From Caldilineaceae bacterium (GTDB lineage: Bacteria; Chloroflexota; Anaerolineae; Caldilineales; Caldilineaceae), in contig JAHBVH010000087.1 in NCBI GenBank assembly GCA_019637645.1, positions 1 through 35,409 of the forward strand: a stretch of 35,409 nucleotides of DNA, in the 5' to 3' direction. The position numbers were made by a program, and so were the translations under genes. The stretch's first letter is position 1. Every line of letters begins with the position of its first letter. Below are positions 1 to 7,743 of the stretch, in pieces. The notes under the pieces are model-generated. The model saw nothing but the letters and a program-made list of their open reading frames with translations. It searched no databases and was not told the DNA's origin.

Positions 1-196
1 GAAATCCGCGCTGCTTTACCGAAGTTAATGGTCAATCTTCATTAACCCTGCTTGTTGAGAGTTCGCGATGGCCCTGGGCTATGACCCGTCCACACTTGAC
101 CGGTTTTAAAAACCGGTCAAGTGAAAAAACGTTTCAAACCGTTTCGCCTCTCTCGCGGCTCACCAATCATATCTCAGTCCCCCACTAGAGTGCTGT
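1..196. other. Left edge, no assignable gene
   Basis: A short open frame on the + strand runs from the window edge to TAA at 43-45 and could be the last 14 codons of an upstream gene (ending LMVNLH), but 14 codons are too few to identify anything. The rest holds a palindrome at 93-123 and the leader of the acetyltransferase gene. No clear promoter was found. Confidence 0.3.
93..123. repeat. Perfect 15-bp palindrome, GACCGG type
   Basis: Arms CACTTGACCGGTTTT (93-107) and AAAACCGGTCAAGTG (109-123) are perfect inverted repeats around one A. The right arm is followed by GAAAAAA, not a T-run, so it is not a classical terminator for + strand transcripts. The core TGACCGGTTT recurs in palindromes at 21414-21457 and 31135-31171, and it resembles the CTGACAGGTTT palindromes elsewhere in the window. 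Confidence 0.75.
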
Positions 197-1075
197 ATGA
201 CTATCCGTCGCGTCCATGCCACAGCCGTTACGCAAGTACGGCAATTCTGGCGGCAAAGCCGTCACCTCTATCATAATCTGGGGGCAGAAGATCTGCCCCA
301 CCTCCTGGCCAAGGAAATCGCGCTCTTTGCCGAAGAACGCGGCGAGCCGTGGGGCTTTGTCTGTCTCCAAGCGGAAGAGCGGCCTGCTACCTTGCCGCCG
401 ACGGCCCCCAATCGAGCCTACCTGCGGGCGGTCGCTTTGGGCCGGGGCCGTTCACCCTCGCTCGATGTCGCGACACTCCTCCAAGCAGCTTTATCCTACC
501 TTTCTCCAGCACCCCAAGGACACCTCCTCATTACGTATGCCGACGCCGATTGGCTCCGCCTGCCGCTCTTTGATCTTGGCTTTATCTTGGCCGAAGAAGT
601 GCAATTTTGGGAACTGGCCCAAGTTCAACGATGGCGACCACCGCCAGAGGTCACCATCCCAGCCTTACAATTGCGCCCCGCCCAGATGAACGATCTACCT
701 GCGTTGGCGCAGGTAGATGCCGCGGCTTTTCCCCCGCTTTGGCACTTTGATGTCATGGCCCTACAAGATTTACTTTTCACGAGCCGCGTGGTGCTAGCCA
801 CGCGCGAGGGACAGCTGGTTGGCTACACCGCTTTGTCCACGAGCGTTGGGGGTGCCCACTTAGCGCGCATCGCAGTCCATCCACAACAGCAAGGCCACGG
901 GTTGGGCAAATACCTGCTCTTGGATGCCCTACGCTATGCCCAACAGGAGGGGTTTGATCGGGTGATGCTCAACACCCAAGTGCAGAACCACGTGGCCCAA
1001 CAGCTCTATCGCCAAGTCGGCTTTCGCCCCACAGGCCACATTACGCCAGTCTTAACCTGGCAAATTACCCCCTAG
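197..1075 (+). CDS. Tandem-GNAT N-acetyltransferase
   Basis: A 292-residue cytoplasmic protein. The C-terminal half (about residues 157-290) is a GNAT domain, the acetyl-CoA-dependent N-acetyltransferase fold. Its acetyl-CoA-binding motif A reads RIAVHPQQQGHGLGKYLL, and the usual C-terminal NHVAQQLYRQVGF segment is present. Residues 1-150 look like a second, degenerate GNAT-like lobe without a readable motif A. Such double-lobed proteins resemble RimI or mycothiol-synthase-type enzymes, but the substrate cannot be inferred. The ATG at 197 follows GAGTG at close spacing; no better start is in frame. The gene stands alone, with the TatA gene about 170 bp downstream. Confidence 0.8.
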   Translation: MTIRRVHATAVTQVRQFWRQSRHLYHNLGAEDLPHLLAKEIALFAEERGEPWGFVCLQAEERPATLPPTAPNRAYLRAVALGRGRSPSLDVATLLQAALSYLSPAPQGHLLITYADADWLRLPLFDLGFILAEEVQFWELAQVQRWRPPPEVTIPALQLRPAQMNDLPALAQVDAAAFPPLWHFDVMALQDLLFTSRVVLATREGQLVGYTALSTSVGGAHLARIAVHPQQQGHGLGKYLLLDALRYAQQEGFDRVMLNTQVQNHVAQQLYRQVGFRPTGHITPVLTWQITP

Positions 1076-1246
1076 CCGATCGACTAGGCACAAAGCTAGC
1101 CGATCGCCATTGCGAAATCTCCACGATCAACTGATCTAGGATCCAACGAGAGCGTGTATGCTTGAGTGGGTGCTAGAACGCAGCAACACCGGCTATAGCA
1201 CCCAGAAGCCCAAGTAAACCCAATGCAGTTCGAGCCAGGAGGCACC

Positions 1247-1477
1247 ATGAACTTTATCCCAGGACCCATGGAGTTGGTCATTATTTTAATCATTGTGGCA
1301 ATGTTATTTGGGGTGGGTCGCCTGCCCGAAGTTTTTGGGGCTGTGGGCCGTGGCCTACGCGAATTCCGCAAAGAGGCTTCCGACTTGGGGTCCGCCCCTA
1401 CAACGCCCCCAGCCCAACCGCAACCGCCAGCCAAAACCGAGGTCGTTACACCAGAAAGCGATGTAACGAATCCATAA
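1247..1477 (+). CDS. tatA: Sec-independent protein translocase subunit TatA/TatB type
   Basis: A 76-residue protein of the twin-arginine translocation system. It has one N-terminal membrane helix (about residues 5-20), the hinge FGVGRLPEVFGAVGRG, an amphipathic helix (GLREFRKEA) and a Pro/Thr-rich acidic tail. That layout is the TatA/TatB family signature. TatA forms the pore-like assembly that exports folded proteins carrying RR signals. The ATG at 1247 is chosen because AGGAGG (1237-1242) lies 4 bases upstream; an earlier in-frame ATG at 1223 has no such site. No tatC is in the window. A possible client, the HtrA protease at 9929-11380, has a twin-arginine signal. TatA and TatB cannot be separated confidently by sequence in this phylum. 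Confidence 0.88.
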   Translation: MNFIPGPMELVIILIIVAMLFGVGRLPEVFGAVGRGLREFRKEASDLGSAPTTPPAQPQPPAKTEVVTPESDVTNP

Positions 1478-1558
1478 CCGGTCGCACGCCGCCGAAATTA
1501 TTATAGTAGCGTGATACCACGTGTTGTGTCACGCACTACCAAACTGGTTGCTACCTTA

Positions 1559-1589
1559 TTGTCGATTCAGCGACGGCATGTACTATAAT
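1559..1589 (+). promoter_or_regulatory. Candidate sigma70-type promoter of the P-type ATPase/MprF genes
   Basis: A perfect TATAAT (1584-1589) lies 56 bases before the ATPase start. A weak -35 candidate, TTGTCG (1559-1564), sits at a long 19-nt spacing. The -10 is convincing; the -35 is not. Confidence 0.4.
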
Positions 1590-1644
1590 AGCGAGCGTTG
1601 GATCATGTAGCGCAGCGACACTGACAGCCGTTGAGGAAGCAACC

Positions 1645-4173
1645 ATGACAAGTGAACCCCGTCTTCTTGCCTATTGGCATCAGAGCGCAGCCGCGCTCAT
1701 GCAGCAGCTGGCTAGTGGCCCGGCTGGCTTAACCAGCAGCACAGCCGTCCAACGCTTGGCAATCCATGGGCCCAACCAGTTACAGACCAAAGCCAAGCTG
1801 ACACCCCTTGCGCTCTTTTTGAATCAGATCAAAAGCCCCATCATTCTGATCCTGCTCTTTGCCACCTTGGTCTCCGCGCTCCTGCGCGATTGGACCGACG
1901 CGCTGATCATCCTAGGCATTGTACTATGCAGCGCCTTGTTGAGTTTCTGGCAAGAGTATAGCGCCAATACAGCCACCGCCAAATTACAAGCCCAAGTTTC
2001 CCTCAAGACCACCGTCTTGCGCGATGGCGTTGCCCAGAGCGTTCCCGCCGCAGAAGTCGTGCCGGGAGATATTGTGCTCCTGAGTGCGGGCAGTCTGATC
2101 CCCGCCGACGGCCTGTTGCTGGAGGCCAAAGATCTCTATGTCAACCAAGCTGTGCTCACCGGCGAGACCTTTCCCGTGGAGAAGCAGCCAGGGGTCGTCG
2201 CCAGCACAGCCACTTTGGTAGAGCGCACCAATTGTCTCTTGATGGGCACCAATGTGCGCAGTGGCAGTGGCAAAGCGCTGATCGTCCAGACCGGCAAGGC
2301 AACCGCCTTTGGTCAAATCGCCGAGCGCCTCACTTTGCGCCCGCCCGAAACCGAGTTTGAACGCGGCGTCCGCCGCCTGGGCTATCTGCTCACCGAGGTC
2401 ATGCTCCTGTTGGTCTTGGGGATCTTTGCCTTTAATGTCTTTTTCCAAAAGCCTGTCATCGACTCTTTGCTCTTTTCCTTAGCCTTGGCTGTTGGTCTGA
2501 CGCCCCAATTATTGCCAGCCATTATCAATATTAACCTTGCCAAAGGCGCGCAACGCATGGCGGCCAGTGGCGTCATTGTGCGCCGTTTAGCCGCCATTGA
2601 AAACTTTGGCAGCATGGATATGCTCTGCACGGACAAAACGGGTACCTTAACCTTGGGCGTTGTCCAGTTAGATGGGGCGCTGGCGGTGGATGGCACGCCG
2701 TCGCCCACGGTCTTCCAGTGGGCCTATCTCAATGCCGCGCACCAAACCGGCCTCAGTAATCCGCTGGATGAAGCCATTCTCAACCACCAGACGCTAGACA
2801 CGACCGCTTTCCCCAAGCTCGATGAAATCCCCTATGATTTTACCCGCAAACGGCTGAGCATTGTGGTGGCCGACCAGGGAGCGCCCCGCCTGATCAGCAA
2901 AGGGGCGCTGACCAATATTCTGGCAGTCTGCCAGCAGGTACACACAGCCCAAGGGGAGGTTGCCTTAGATGCCGCCCAACTCGCCCAGCTCCATACGCAT
3001 TATCAAGCATGGAGTGAGCAGGGCTTTCGCGTGTTGGGGGTGGCGACTCGCCCGCTGCCCACCCAGCCCGCCTATCGCCAAGCAGATGAAACAGCCATGA
3101 CCTTTCAGGGCTTTCTGCTCTTTTTCGATCCACCCAAGCCGGATGTCCAGGCAACCGTCGCGGATTTAGCTGCGCTAGGCGTGACCCTCAAGATGATTAC
3201 TGGGGACAATCGTTTGGTGGCCCAGCACACCGCTGCGAGTATCGGCTTGCCCGTGACAGCGCTGCTAACCGGGGCGGATCTGGCGACGATCCCCAGCGAA
3301 GCCCTGCCAACGCGCGTGGAAGAGACGACCATCTTTGCCGAAGTAGACCCGAACCAGAAGGAACAGATCATTCTAGCCCTGCAAAAGCGGGGCCATGTGG
3401 TGGGCTATATGGGCGATGGCGTCAATGACGCGCCATCGTTACATGCAGCCGATGTGGGCATTTCCGTGGATCAGGCGGTGGATGTCGCCAAAGAAGCGGC
3501 CAGCTTTGTGCTGCTCCAACAGGATCTGGCCGTGCTCCATAAAGGGATTATCGAAGGCCGGACAACCTTTGCCAATACCCTGAAGTATGTCTTTATGGCG
3601 ACGAGCGCCAACTTTGGCAACATGTTTAGCATGGCTGGCGCTTCCTTGCTCCTGCCCTTTCTGCCCATGTTGCCCAAACAGATTTTGTTGCTCAATTTTC
3701 TCACCGACCTGCCCGAGATGACGATTGCCAGCGACCGCGTTGACCAAGCATTTATCGACCGGCCCCACCGCTGGAATATTGGCTTTATTCGCCGTTTTAT
3801 GCTCGTCTTTGGGGCGCTGAGTTCGGTCTTTGACTATCTCACCTTTGGGCTGCTCTTTAGCCTCCACAGCGACCGCCCCGAGACCTTTCACAGTGGCTGG
3901 TTTGTCGAGTCGCTCATTTCGGCAGCGCTGATTGTCTTTGTCTTGCGCACGCGGCTCCCCTTTTATCGCAGTCGGCCTAGTTGGGCCATGCTAGGCACCA
4001 CCTTGCTCGTCATCGGGGTCACGTTACTGCTGCCCTACACACCGCTTGCGTCCGTCCTGGGCTTTGCGCCGCTACCTTTCTCAACGGTGGCCCTGTTGCT
4101 AGTCGTCGTTCTCCTCTACTTCCTCAGTGCCGAAGCCGTCAAACAGTGGTTCTATCGAGTGTATAATGCGTAA
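1645..4173 (+). CDS. mgtA: Mg2+-importing P-type ATPase (MgtA/MgtB-like, P3B)
   Basis: An 842-residue integral membrane cation pump that uses ATP hydrolysis to import Mg2+. Visible landmarks are the N-terminal cation-ATPase segment, the actuator motif LTGETFPVEK, the phosphorylation motif DKTGT (Asp330), TGDN (519-522) and the hinge motif GDGVNDAP (591-598). The M4 sequence GLTPQLLPAIININLAKGA and the following IENFGSMDMLCTDK match MgtA/MgtB (GLTPEMLPMIV..., IQNFGAMDILCTDK) rather than Ca2+ or heavy-metal pumps. A Gln replaces the Glu found after TP in enterobacterial MgtA. The ATG at 1645 follows GAGGAAG at good spacing. The last 8 bases overlap the next gene, so the two are probably translationally coupled. 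Confidence 0.9.
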   Translation: MTSEPRLLAYWHQSAAALMQQLASGPAGLTSSTAVQRLAIHGPNQLQTKAKLTPLALFLNQIKSPIILILLFATLVSALLRDWTDALIILGIVLCSALLSFWQEYSANTATAKLQAQVSLKTTVLRDGVAQSVPAAEVVPGDIVLLSAGSLIPADGLLLEAKDLYVNQAVLTGETFPVEKQPGVVASTATLVERTNCLLMGTNVRSGSGKALIVQTGKATAFGQIAERLTLRPPETEFERGVRRLGYLLTEVMLLLVLGIFAFNVFFQKPVIDSLLFSLALAVGLTPQLLPAIININLAKGAQRMAASGVIVRRLAAIENFGSMDMLCTDKTGTLTLGVVQLDGALAVDGTPSPTVFQWAYLNAAHQTGLSNPLDEAILNHQTLDTTAFPKLDEIPYDFTRKRLSIVVADQGAPRLISKGALTNILAVCQQVHTAQGEVALDAAQLAQLHTHYQAWSEQGFRVLGVATRPLPTQPAYRQADETAMTFQGFLLFFDPPKPDVQATVADLAALGVTLKMITGDNRLVAQHTAASIGLPVTALLTGADLATIPSEALPTRVEETTIFAEVDPNQKEQIILALQKRGHVVGYMGDGVNDAPSLHAADVGISVDQAVDVAKEAASFVLLQQDLAVLHKGIIEGRTTFANTLKYVFMATSANFGNMFSMAGASLLLPFLPMLPKQILLLNFLTDLPEMTIASDRVDQAFIDRPHRWNIGFIRRFMLVFGALSSVFDYLTFGLLFSLHSDRPETFHSGWFVESLISAALIVFVLRTRLPFYRSRPSWAMLGTTLLVIGVTLLLPYTPLASVLGFAPLPFSTVALLLVVVLLYFLSAEAVKQWFYRVYNA

Positions 4174-6946
4174 AAGCTGGCTTTGGTGGGTCGTAACGCT
4201 GATCTTTGCCTGGGTTCTCTTAACCCATTTAGCCGAGTTAGCCGAGTTGGGAGAGACCATGGTCGCGGGCCAGTGGCGCTGGCTCTTGGCAGCCTTTGGC
4301 CTGCAACTGCTCTATTATGTCGCCTATACGGGGGTCTATCAACGCGCCTTTGCCACGGTGGATGTCCAGAGCAGCCTGTGGGAGTTGGTGCCAGTCACCT
4401 ATGCATCCCTCTTTGCCAATCTAGCCGCGCCAACCGGCGGCATGGCCGGGGCCGCGCTCTTTGTGGAAGAGGTGGCCCGCCGCGGCCAATCGCGCACACG
4501 GGCCACCGTCGGCGTCCTACTCATGTTGGTCATCGACTTTGGCGTGCTGGCGCTGATTGTGTTGGCTAGCCTAGGCATCCTCTGGCGCGAGAACGAGCTA
4601 CAAGCGTATGAAACGCTAGCCGCGTTGATTCTGATGCTCTTTGTGCTCGGCATGGCGGGGGCATTGGCGTTGGGCCTGTGGCGACCCACTTGGCTGCGGG
4701 CGGGGCTGGATTGGCTCCAGCAGCAGATCAATCGCATTGGGCAGTGGTTTCGTCGCCCTCAGTGGTTAGAAGCGAATTGGAGCGAACGCAATGCCACCGA
4801 GTTTCAACTCGCCGCCCAAGCGATCCGGACACGCCCCCGCCATTTGCTCGAGACCGCCGTGGTCGCGCTGGTAGCTCATCTGATCGATCTCGCCAGCCTC
4901 TACCTGATCTTTTTGGCCTTTGCACAACCGATTGGGCACGGGGTTCTCTTGGTTGGCTATGCCATGACAGTGCTCTTTGGCATTGTTTCGCCCACGCCCA
5001 ATGGCATTGGCGTGGTCGAAGGGCTCATGCCCGTCATCTACACCTCGCTAGGATTACCTCTCGCCACCGCGACCGTCATCAGCTTGACCTTTCGGGGCTT
5101 CACCTTCTGGTTGCCCATGTTGGCGGGTTTCTTCTTTCTGCGGCGGCTCCAACTTTTTAGCGCGGCGGAACGGTCGTTGGCTGAACGCGAACAGCCCCAC
5201 CTTGTCGCCATTGCCACGGCGGTCATGGGGGTGATCAATGTGCTCTCGGGCGTGCTGCCGGGGCTGGCCGAACGGATCCACTTGATCGCCAATATTTCGC
5301 CCTTGGAAGTCCGTCATGGTGGGCATCTCACTTCCGTGTTGGCGGGCTTTGCCCTGCTCTTGCTGGCGAATGGTCTCTGGCGGCGCAAGGCCACGGCGTG
5401 GTGGTTGACGTTGCTCCTGCTGGTGCTGTCGGCGGTTGCGCATCTGGTCAAGGGGTTGGACTACGAAGAAGCTCTCTTGGCAACCGGGTTGGCGGTGGTG
5501 CTGTTGACCCAACGCTCCCACTTTCACGCGCTCTCCGACCCGCCCTCTTTTTGGCAGGGACTACGGGTGTTGGGTTGGGCCTTTGGTTTTACGCTCGCCT
5601 ATGGGGCGCTCGGCTTCTACTTGCTGGATCGCCACTTTCAGGTGCAATATAGCTTGAACGATGCCCTGCGCCAAACCGTGGTGATGTTTACCCAATTCTA
5701 TGACCCTGGTCTCCATCCCATCACCGGCTTTGGGCGCTATTTTGCCAATTCGGTCTATGCCATTGGCGCGATTACGCTGGGGTATGCGCTCTTGATGTTG
5801 CTCCAGCCGGTCTTCATCCACCGGCCAGCCAACAACAGCGAACGGCGGCGGGCCACGCGTATTGTGGAGCAATATGGTCATTCATCCCTGGCACGCTTTG
5901 TGCTCCTGCCCGATAAGCTCTACTTTTTTAGCCCTGGTGGTTCGGTGATTGCCTACACAACCAAAGGGTGGATCTGCCTTGCCCTTGGCGATCCGATTGG
6001 CCCGCCCACGGATCTAGCGGCAACCCTGAGCGCCTTTCAGCATTTTTGCCAACGCAACGATTGGACACCCGTCTTCTACCAGACCCTGCCGGACTATCGC
6101 GACTTGTATCAAGCCGCGGGGTTTGAATTGCTCTGTATCGGCCACGAAGGCATTGTCCACCTGGATAAATTTACCACTGAAGGCGGAGCCAACAAGAACT
6201 TGCGCGCGCTCACCCACCGCTTTGAACGGCTGGGCTACCAGGCCATTGTCCACGAGCCGCCCCTGGAGCCAGCCTTGCTCGCCCAATTGCGCGCCATTAG
6301 CGATGAATGGCTGACCATGATGCACGGCCACGAACAGCGCTTCTCTCTAGGCTGGTTTGACGATGACTACATTCGTCATTCCCAGGTAATGGCGATTCAT
6401 GGTCCCGGCGGTGCCATTGTCGCCTTTGCCAATATTGTGCCCGAATATCAACGCAATGAGATCGCCATTGACTTGATGCGCCGCCGCCGGCAGATGGAAT
6501 CGGGGTTGATGGAGTTTCTCTTTGTGGCGTTTTTACAATGGGCCAAAGCGCGGGGCTATGCGACCTTTAACCTCGGCTTGAGCGCGTTGGCCGGGGTTGG
6601 TGAGCAGGCCAGCGATCCTATGATGGAGCGGGGGCTCAACTATATTTATGAGCACATCAATCAATTTTACAATTTCAAAGGGCTACACGAATTCAAAGAG
6701 AAATTTCATCCGGAATGGTCACCACGCTACCTCGTCTATCGCAATGTCGGCGAATTACCCCTAGCGCTCACCGCCTTGGTACGGGTTAGCGCGGGCAACG
6801 ACTTTGTGGTGGACTATCTCCATAGCATCCTGACCGGGGCTAGTCGGCTATTGCCCCACCTACGCGCTTGGCTGCTACGGCCACGCGCGCCCAAGCCGCC
6901 GCCAGTCACCAGCAGCGTCACGAAGAGTGATCCGACGGATTCGTAG
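4166..6946 (+). CDS. mprF: Phosphatidylglycerol lysyltransferase/flippase (MprF-like)
   Basis: A membrane protein of about 926 residues. Residues 1-335 are a multi-helix UPF0104/flippase domain with the family motif SPTPNGIGVVEGL (about 275-287). Several more helices follow to about residue 550. Residues 560-895 are a soluble DUF2156 domain (GWICLALGDPIG; YATFNLGLSALAGVG; FKGLHEFKEKFHPEWSPRYLVY) typical of aminoacyl-phosphatidylglycerol synthases. These enzymes move lysine (or alanine) from aminoacyl-tRNA to phosphatidylglycerol, and the flippase part exposes the cationic lipid on the outer leaflet. ATG 4166 is preferred; an in-frame GTG at 4127 would add 13 residues lying wholly within the ATPase gene. 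The amino acid used cannot be told from sequence. The gene ends 16 bp before the convergent response regulator. Confidence 0.87.
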   Translation: MRKSWLWWVVTLIFAWVLLTHLAELAELGETMVAGQWRWLLAAFGLQLLYYVAYTGVYQRAFATVDVQSSLWELVPVTYASLFANLAAPTGGMAGAALFVEEVARRGQSRTRATVGVLLMLVIDFGVLALIVLASLGILWRENELQAYETLAALILMLFVLGMAGALALGLWRPTWLRAGLDWLQQQINRIGQWFRRPQWLEANWSERNATEFQLAAQAIRTRPRHLLETAVVALVAHLIDLASLYLIFLAFAQPIGHGVLLVGYAMTVLFGIVSPTPNGIGVVEGLMPVIYTSLGLPLATATVISLTFRGFTFWLPMLAGFFFLRRLQLFSAAERSLAEREQPHLVAIATAVMGVINVLSGVLPGLAERIHLIANISPLEVRHGGHLTSVLAGFALLLLANGLWRRKATAWWLTLLLLVLSAVAHLVKGLDYEEALLATGLAVVLLTQRSHFHALSDPPSFWQGLRVLGWAFGFTLAYGALGFYLLDRHFQVQYSLNDALRQTVVMFTQFYDPGLHPITGFGRYFANSVYAIGAITLGYALLMLLQPVFIHRPANNSERRRATRIVEQYGHSSLARFVLLPDKLYFFSPGGSVIAYTTKGWICLALGDPIGPPTDLAATLSAFQHFCQRNDWTPVFYQTLPDYRDLYQAAGFELLCIGHEGIVHLDKFTTEGGANKNLRALTHRFERLGYQAIVHEPPLEPALLAQLRAISDEWLTMMHGHEQRFSLGWFDDDYIRHSQVMAIHGPGGAIVAFANIVPEYQRNEIAIDLMRRRRQMESGLMEFLFVAFLQWAKARGYATFNLGLSALAGVGEQASDPMMERGLNYIYEHINQFYNFKGLHEFKEKFHPEWSPRYLVYRNVGELPLALTALVRVSAGNDFVVDYLHSILTGASRLLPHLRAWLLRPRAPKPPPVTSSVTKSDPTDS

Positions 6947-6962
6947 CACAGGCTTTACCTTC

Positions 6963-7622
6963 TTATTTTTCCAGCTCATCGTTGACTAACTTATGCTGCA
7001 ACGCGAGGCGGACTGCTTCGGAGCGGGTAGCAGCTTGGAGCTTGGCAAGAATACTACTCACATGAAATTTAACCGTCGATAGACTGACCACCAATTGCTC
7101 GGCAATTTGGGGGTTACTCAGGCCGCGCACCATGAGGGCCAGGACATCGTGTTCGCGGTCGGTGAGATCGTGGCCCAGTTTGGGTGTCGTCTGTTGGTTT
7201 TGTTGCTCCAGCAAGGCTTGCATGGCTTCCGGGGCCAGGGCTGGACGACCAAGGTAGACATTGCGGATTGCTTCGGCTAGTTCAGCCGCGGTAACATCCT
7301 TGAGCAGATAGCCCGTCGCACCGGCGCGCAGAATGCCCTGCACCAACTCTTTGTCCTTGAAACTGGTAAGGGCGAGGATCTTCACGGTGGGCTGCTCTTG
7401 TAAAATGGCTCGGGTCGCCTCGACGCCATTGCGCTTGGGCATGATCAGATCCATCAAGATCACATCGGGGTGGGTCGCCCGACAGATGCGCACCGCCTCT
7501 TCCCCGTCTTGGGCTTCTCCCACGAGTTCTAGATCCGGCTGAATCGAGATAAAGGTTGCCAAACCACTGCGTACAATGAATTGATCATCGGCAATCATGA
7601 CCCGAATCGATTTATGCTCCAT
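6963..7622 (-). CDS. NarL/FixJ-family response regulator
   Basis: A 219-residue two-component output protein. The receiver domain (about residues 6-120) has the acidic pair (IADD), the phospho-acceptor Asp58 in VILMDLIMPKRNG, the Thr/Ser switch (ALTS) and the conserved Lys (LLKD). The C-terminal LuxR-type HTH (about 150-215) begins LTDREHDVLALMVRGLSN and includes STVKFHVSSILAKL. Transcription runs from the histidine kinase upstream (7744-9456), so the pair is likely one operon. The start lies inside a tandem repeat. ATG at 7620-7622 is chosen because AAGGTG precedes it by 3 bases; a GTG at 7628 would add Met-Ser. Earlier ATGs in the array are out of frame or hit a stop after seven codons. Target genes are unknown. 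Confidence 0.92.
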   Translation of the reverse strand: MEHKSIRVMIADDQFIVRSGLATFISIQPDLELVGEAQDGEEAVRICRATHPDVILMDLIMPKRNGVEATRAILQEQPTVKILALTSFKDKELVQGILRAGATGYLLKDVTAAELAEAIRNVYLGRPALAPEAMQALLEQQNQQTTPKLGHDLTDREHDVLALMVRGLSNPQIAEQLVVSLSTVKFHVSSILAKLQAATRSEAVRLALQHKLVNDELEK

Positions 7623-7692
7623 GCTCACCTTCCATGCTCACCTTCCATGCTCACCTTCCATGCTCACCTTCCATGCTCACCTTCCATGCTCA
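7619..7692 (-). repeat. Tandem 13-bp repeat, each unit an RBS plus ATG
   Basis: Five full copies of CCATGCTCACCTT (+ strand; 7619-7631, 7632-7644, 7645-7657, 7658-7670, 7671-7683) and a 9-base partial copy (7684-7692). On the coding (-) strand each unit reads AAGGTGAGCATGG, that is, a ribosome-binding site and an ATG. The last unit provides the start of the response regulator. Because 13 is not a multiple of 3, successive ATGs fall in different frames. Each upstream ATG opens a seven-codon frame (MEGEHGR) that ends in TGA two bases before the ATG two units on; the one from 7635 ends in TAA at 7612-7614, inside the gene start. Slippage would change the number of decoy starts without changing the gene. 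Confidence 0.93.
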
Positions 7693-7743
7693 TTACGCAT
7701 TGAGCTAACTGGGTGTGCGGCCTGCCTTGGCGCGCCCAGCCGA

